From Carya illinoinensis (Eukaryota; Streptophyta; Magnoliopsida; Fagales; Juglandaceae): a stretch of 64,000 nt of DNA. The position numbers and the translations under genes were made by a program. Positions 61,700 through 64,000 of this stretch are shown here, in pieces. Each line of letters begins with the position of its first letter. Position 1 is the first letter of the stretch. The stretch covers positions 23,159,501 through 23,223,500 of the forward strand of contig NC_056757.1 in NCBI RefSeq assembly GCF_018687715.1, written 5' to 3'. The notes beneath the pieces were generated by a model. It was not told the origin of the DNA. It saw nothing but the letters and a program-made list of their open reading frames with translations, and did not search any database.

Positions 61700-62160
61700 T
61701 TGAGTTTACCTTCTTTTGTGGGCAGATAAAAAAAAGTACATTTTCAGAGGCATTAAGAAAAGAATATGGGCTAAATTACAAGGCTGGAAGGAGAAACTCT
61801 TGTTACAGGCAGGCTGGGAAGTACTTATTAAGGCAGTGGCGCAGGCTATTCCTAATTATACAATGAGTTGCTTCAAACTGACTAAAGGCTTCTGTAGGGA
61901 ATTTGAGAGCATGTTTGCAAGATTCTGAGGGGGTCTGAGGGGAGATGAAAGAAGAGTCCATTGAGCTTGTTGGAACAGATTGTACATCTCAAAGTTCAGA
62001 GGATGAATGGGATTTAAGGATTTTGAGGCATTCAAGTTGGCTCTTCTGGAGAAAGAGGGTTGGAGACTCATCCACAACACTGATTCCTTGTTCTATAAAG
62101 TGTTTTAAGGCCAAACACTCTATACCCAACAAGCTCATGCGAAGACATTACTGATAACAA
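61700..62160 (+). pseudogene. LINE reverse transcriptase C-terminal fragment
   Basis: 61716-61928 reads FRGIKKRIWAKLQGWKEKLL, LQAGWEVLIKAVAQAIPNYT and MSCFKLTKGFCREFESMFAR, the RT thumb region of plant L1 elements; after a frame change 61940-62160 continues with SKFRGW and ALLEKEGWRLIHNTDSLFYK. Surrounding LINE parts are absent. It lies in the eIF4B intron, sense strand. Confidence 0.88.
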
Positions 62161-62264
62161 CATGGTCAAACCAATGCATTGTGATTGGCAGGCTGAGTCT
62201 TAACTTTTATCATTGCAGTACACAATGGTCTTTGTAATTTCTTTGTAATTGCACCTCCCAGTGC

Positions 62265-62400
62265 ACGCATGTACATGCACACGAACACACACACACATGC
62301 ACACAAGTAATTGACAATTACGTACGCAAAATGGTGATGAGGACCATGGTGCAAGGGTAACAGCACCTACCTGTGTGTGCACATGAATACACACACGTCA
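62265..62400. repeat. CA-rich microsatellite region
   Basis: ACACGAACACACACACACAT and related CA/TG phrases on both halves; imperfect. Confidence 0.7.
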
Positions 62401-62509
62401 TTGGTAACAACATACTTGAAAAGGTGATGAGTTCAAAAATTGTTTTATAGATCTCCACTCAGTATCTCAAGGAAGAGTTAGGGTGGTATGCTCCGTTAAG
62501 AGAAATTTT

Positions 62510-62922
62510 GAGAATGTTTGATTTTTTTTTTTTTTTTTGGGTGTGTGTTATTGTGTATTGGGTTTTGTGATAGTAGATGGGAAAATTTGAATAATAATTT
62601 TTTTTTTTTCTAAATATGTTTTGTATTTGATTTGTAGTCTGGATAGATAGAGTTGAAAAGTTGTTTTGTAATTTTCTTAGGGTAGTTTTTGGTTTTAGTT
62701 ATTGTAAAAGTTGTTTTTATTTTTGTGTTTTTTACTTTTCACTGAAATGTAGGCAAATGATTGGAAGAAAAAGTTGAAATATAATTTTTTTTCATAAGTA
62801 TGAAATATAAACTTTTTTGAGATTGAAAGATGTTTGGATTGAAGTTGAAAAGTTTTATTTGATAAGTAGTTTTTTGAAAAACTTTTGAAATATTTTTAAA
62901 TAAAAATTAACCAAACATGGCC
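62510..62922. mobile_element. Possible MITE
   Basis: GAATGTTTGATTTTT at the left and ACCAAACATGGCC at the right are loosely inverted, with an AT-rich core containing GTTGAAAAGTT phrases. Confidence 0.35.
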
Positions 62923-63039
62923 TTGGTGTTCTTGGTTTATATCTGGAATGCATTCTCAGGCAGAAATTTAGAAAGATTCAATCCTAGGGGGCTCGGCATA
63001 CATTCTCTAGTGCGGCTCTAACAGTTAATGAAGGTTGTA

Positions 63040-63100
63040 TACTCCATGTGCTTGGGCTATGCCCAATTACTTGGTTTAATAAATTTCTTTTACCTAAAAA
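63040..63100 (+). repeat. LINE 3'-tail motif, sense strand
   Basis: TGTGCTTGGGCTATGCCCAA followed by TTTAATAAATTTC and an A-rich end (CCTAAAAAAGAC). It matches tails at 27095 (+) and 24985, 60465 and 63410 (-). Confidence 0.6.
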
Positions 63101-63408
63101 AGACAGATAATGAAGGTCTGTGGTTTCAGCAATATGGTGGGTGGGGGTAGCAAAAGGGTTTCATTGCCGTTTTGGAAGAGCTAGAAACATCTAGAAGTCC
63201 TTTGGATCTGTGTTGGTAAAAGCATGCTTAAGTGTAAATTTGTAAGGCTGAAGTGCTTTGCTAATGAAAAACCAAGTGTGCTTTTTTTTTTTAAAAGGAA
63301 AAAAAGAAATTGTATATTAATCAATTTTGACATTACTCTCTTTTTGAACCATTAATTTGGAAGTTGTAGCTGAGGAATATGATGAGGGTTACAAATCTTT
63401 TAATAACA

Positions 63409-63485
63409 ATGATTTTTTTTTTTTTTTAGTAAGTAAAAATTTATTAATACCAATAGGAGTAGCCAAGTACACTGGATGTATACAA
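63409..63485 (-). repeat. LINE 3'-tail motif, minus strand
   Basis: On plus, T15 is followed by AGTAAGTAAAAATTTATTAA and TACCAATAGGAGTAGCCAAG; on minus this is GTACTTGGCTACTCC, AATAAA and poly(A). Confidence 0.65.
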
Positions 63486-63539
63486 GAGAAAACACCTAGT
63501 TGGGGTGCAAAAAAGATACAAGGATGATGCTCCAATGCT

Positions 63540-64000
63540 TAACAATGAGGATGATTATACACTTTAGAATTGTATTGTGTGGCTTGCGATCAAGAAGCTT
63601 CGGTCGCGGATCTTTTGATTCGCTCAGGGGATCAAGTCTACTAGAACGTCACTTTTTATATAGCAGCACATGATTGGGAAGTAAACAGTTTCAGATTTTT
63701 TCAACCTAGTGTACTCTATGAAGCCGAATAGATTGCATGAAGATAAGTTGTGGTGGAAACATACTGGTAAGGGTATTTTCTCGGTTCGCTCTTATTATAA
63801 GGCCCTTACAGATATACCGAATGTTCCGTTTCCATGGAAAAGATTGTGGAGGAATAAGGCGCCGCCCAAAACACTTTTCTTCATCTGGACAGCAGCCCTG
63901 GGTAAGATTCTGACTACCGATAATCTACGGAAGCGGCAGGTAATCATTACTGATCGGTGCTGTATGTGTAAGAAAACTGGTGAGTCAGTGAATCATCTCC
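63540..64000 (+). pseudogene. LINE RT C-terminus with zinc-binding domain, runs off the window
   Basis: With a frame change near 63740, the plus strand gives VADLLIRSGDQ, then DKLWWKHTGKGIFSVRSYYK, WKRLWRNKAPPKTLFFIWTA and CCMCKKTGESVNHL, the zinc-binding region of plant L1 RTs (CXXC..H pattern). The sequence stops inside the domain at 64000. The unit may be younger than the neighbouring debris because the last 260 bases have no stop. Confidence 0.9.

Overview
The window is nuclear DNA of a flowering plant. It carries spliced genes with GT-AG introns, plant-type proteins, and dense plant transposable elements: hAT, Ty1/copia, Ty3/gypsy LTRs, L1-type LINEs, MITEs and a TRIM-like solo LTR. The repeat families look to me like those of a woody eudicot, perhaps Fagales/Juglandaceae. 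That is an impression, not a test.

Only two host genes are convincing. The first (22792-31316, +) is a complete 11-exon gene for a 555-residue plant O-fucosyltransferase-family type II membrane protein; all exon phases join without a break. The second (58264 to beyond the right edge, +) is the 5' end of a plant eIF4B gene. Its first exon ends at 59390, and the following intron, loaded with transposon fragments, runs out of the window.

The rest is mostly transposon. From left to right: a hAT element with a broken transposase (1-4276, -); a possible CACTA end (to 5497); a nested tower (6276-17330) in which a hAT-like element holds a gypsy-type LTR, which holds a copia retrotransposon (7301-13531), which holds a solo LTR (11330-12638), plus a second solo LTR in the gypsy LTR (14576-15968); gypsy protease debris and MITEs (17400-18945); a hAT-like element with gene-like content (19920-22110); the O-fucosyltransferase gene with LINE, TRIM and MITE insertions in its introns; an AT-rich spacer; a 2.17-kb solo LTR with a perfect TSD (35080-37250); two related hAT-like elements, one interrupted by a 1.95-kb LTR (37833-41375); a decayed minus-strand copia split by a LINE with a perfect 15-bp TSD (41760-47480); another hAT-like element and copia debris (48721-50900); a hAT-like element carrying a piece of a 3-ketoacyl-CoA synthase gene (51052-52250); a minus-strand LINE (52942-57076); MITEs; then eIF4B with LTR and LINE debris in its intron.

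I found no RNA genes, CRISPR arrays or clearly new multi-gene system. The most interesting points are the apparent gene capture at 51052-52250, the datable nesting at 6276-17330, a CTCGAGCG-rich minisatellite shared by two unrelated elements, and a LINE 3'-tail motif scattered in introns of both host genes.
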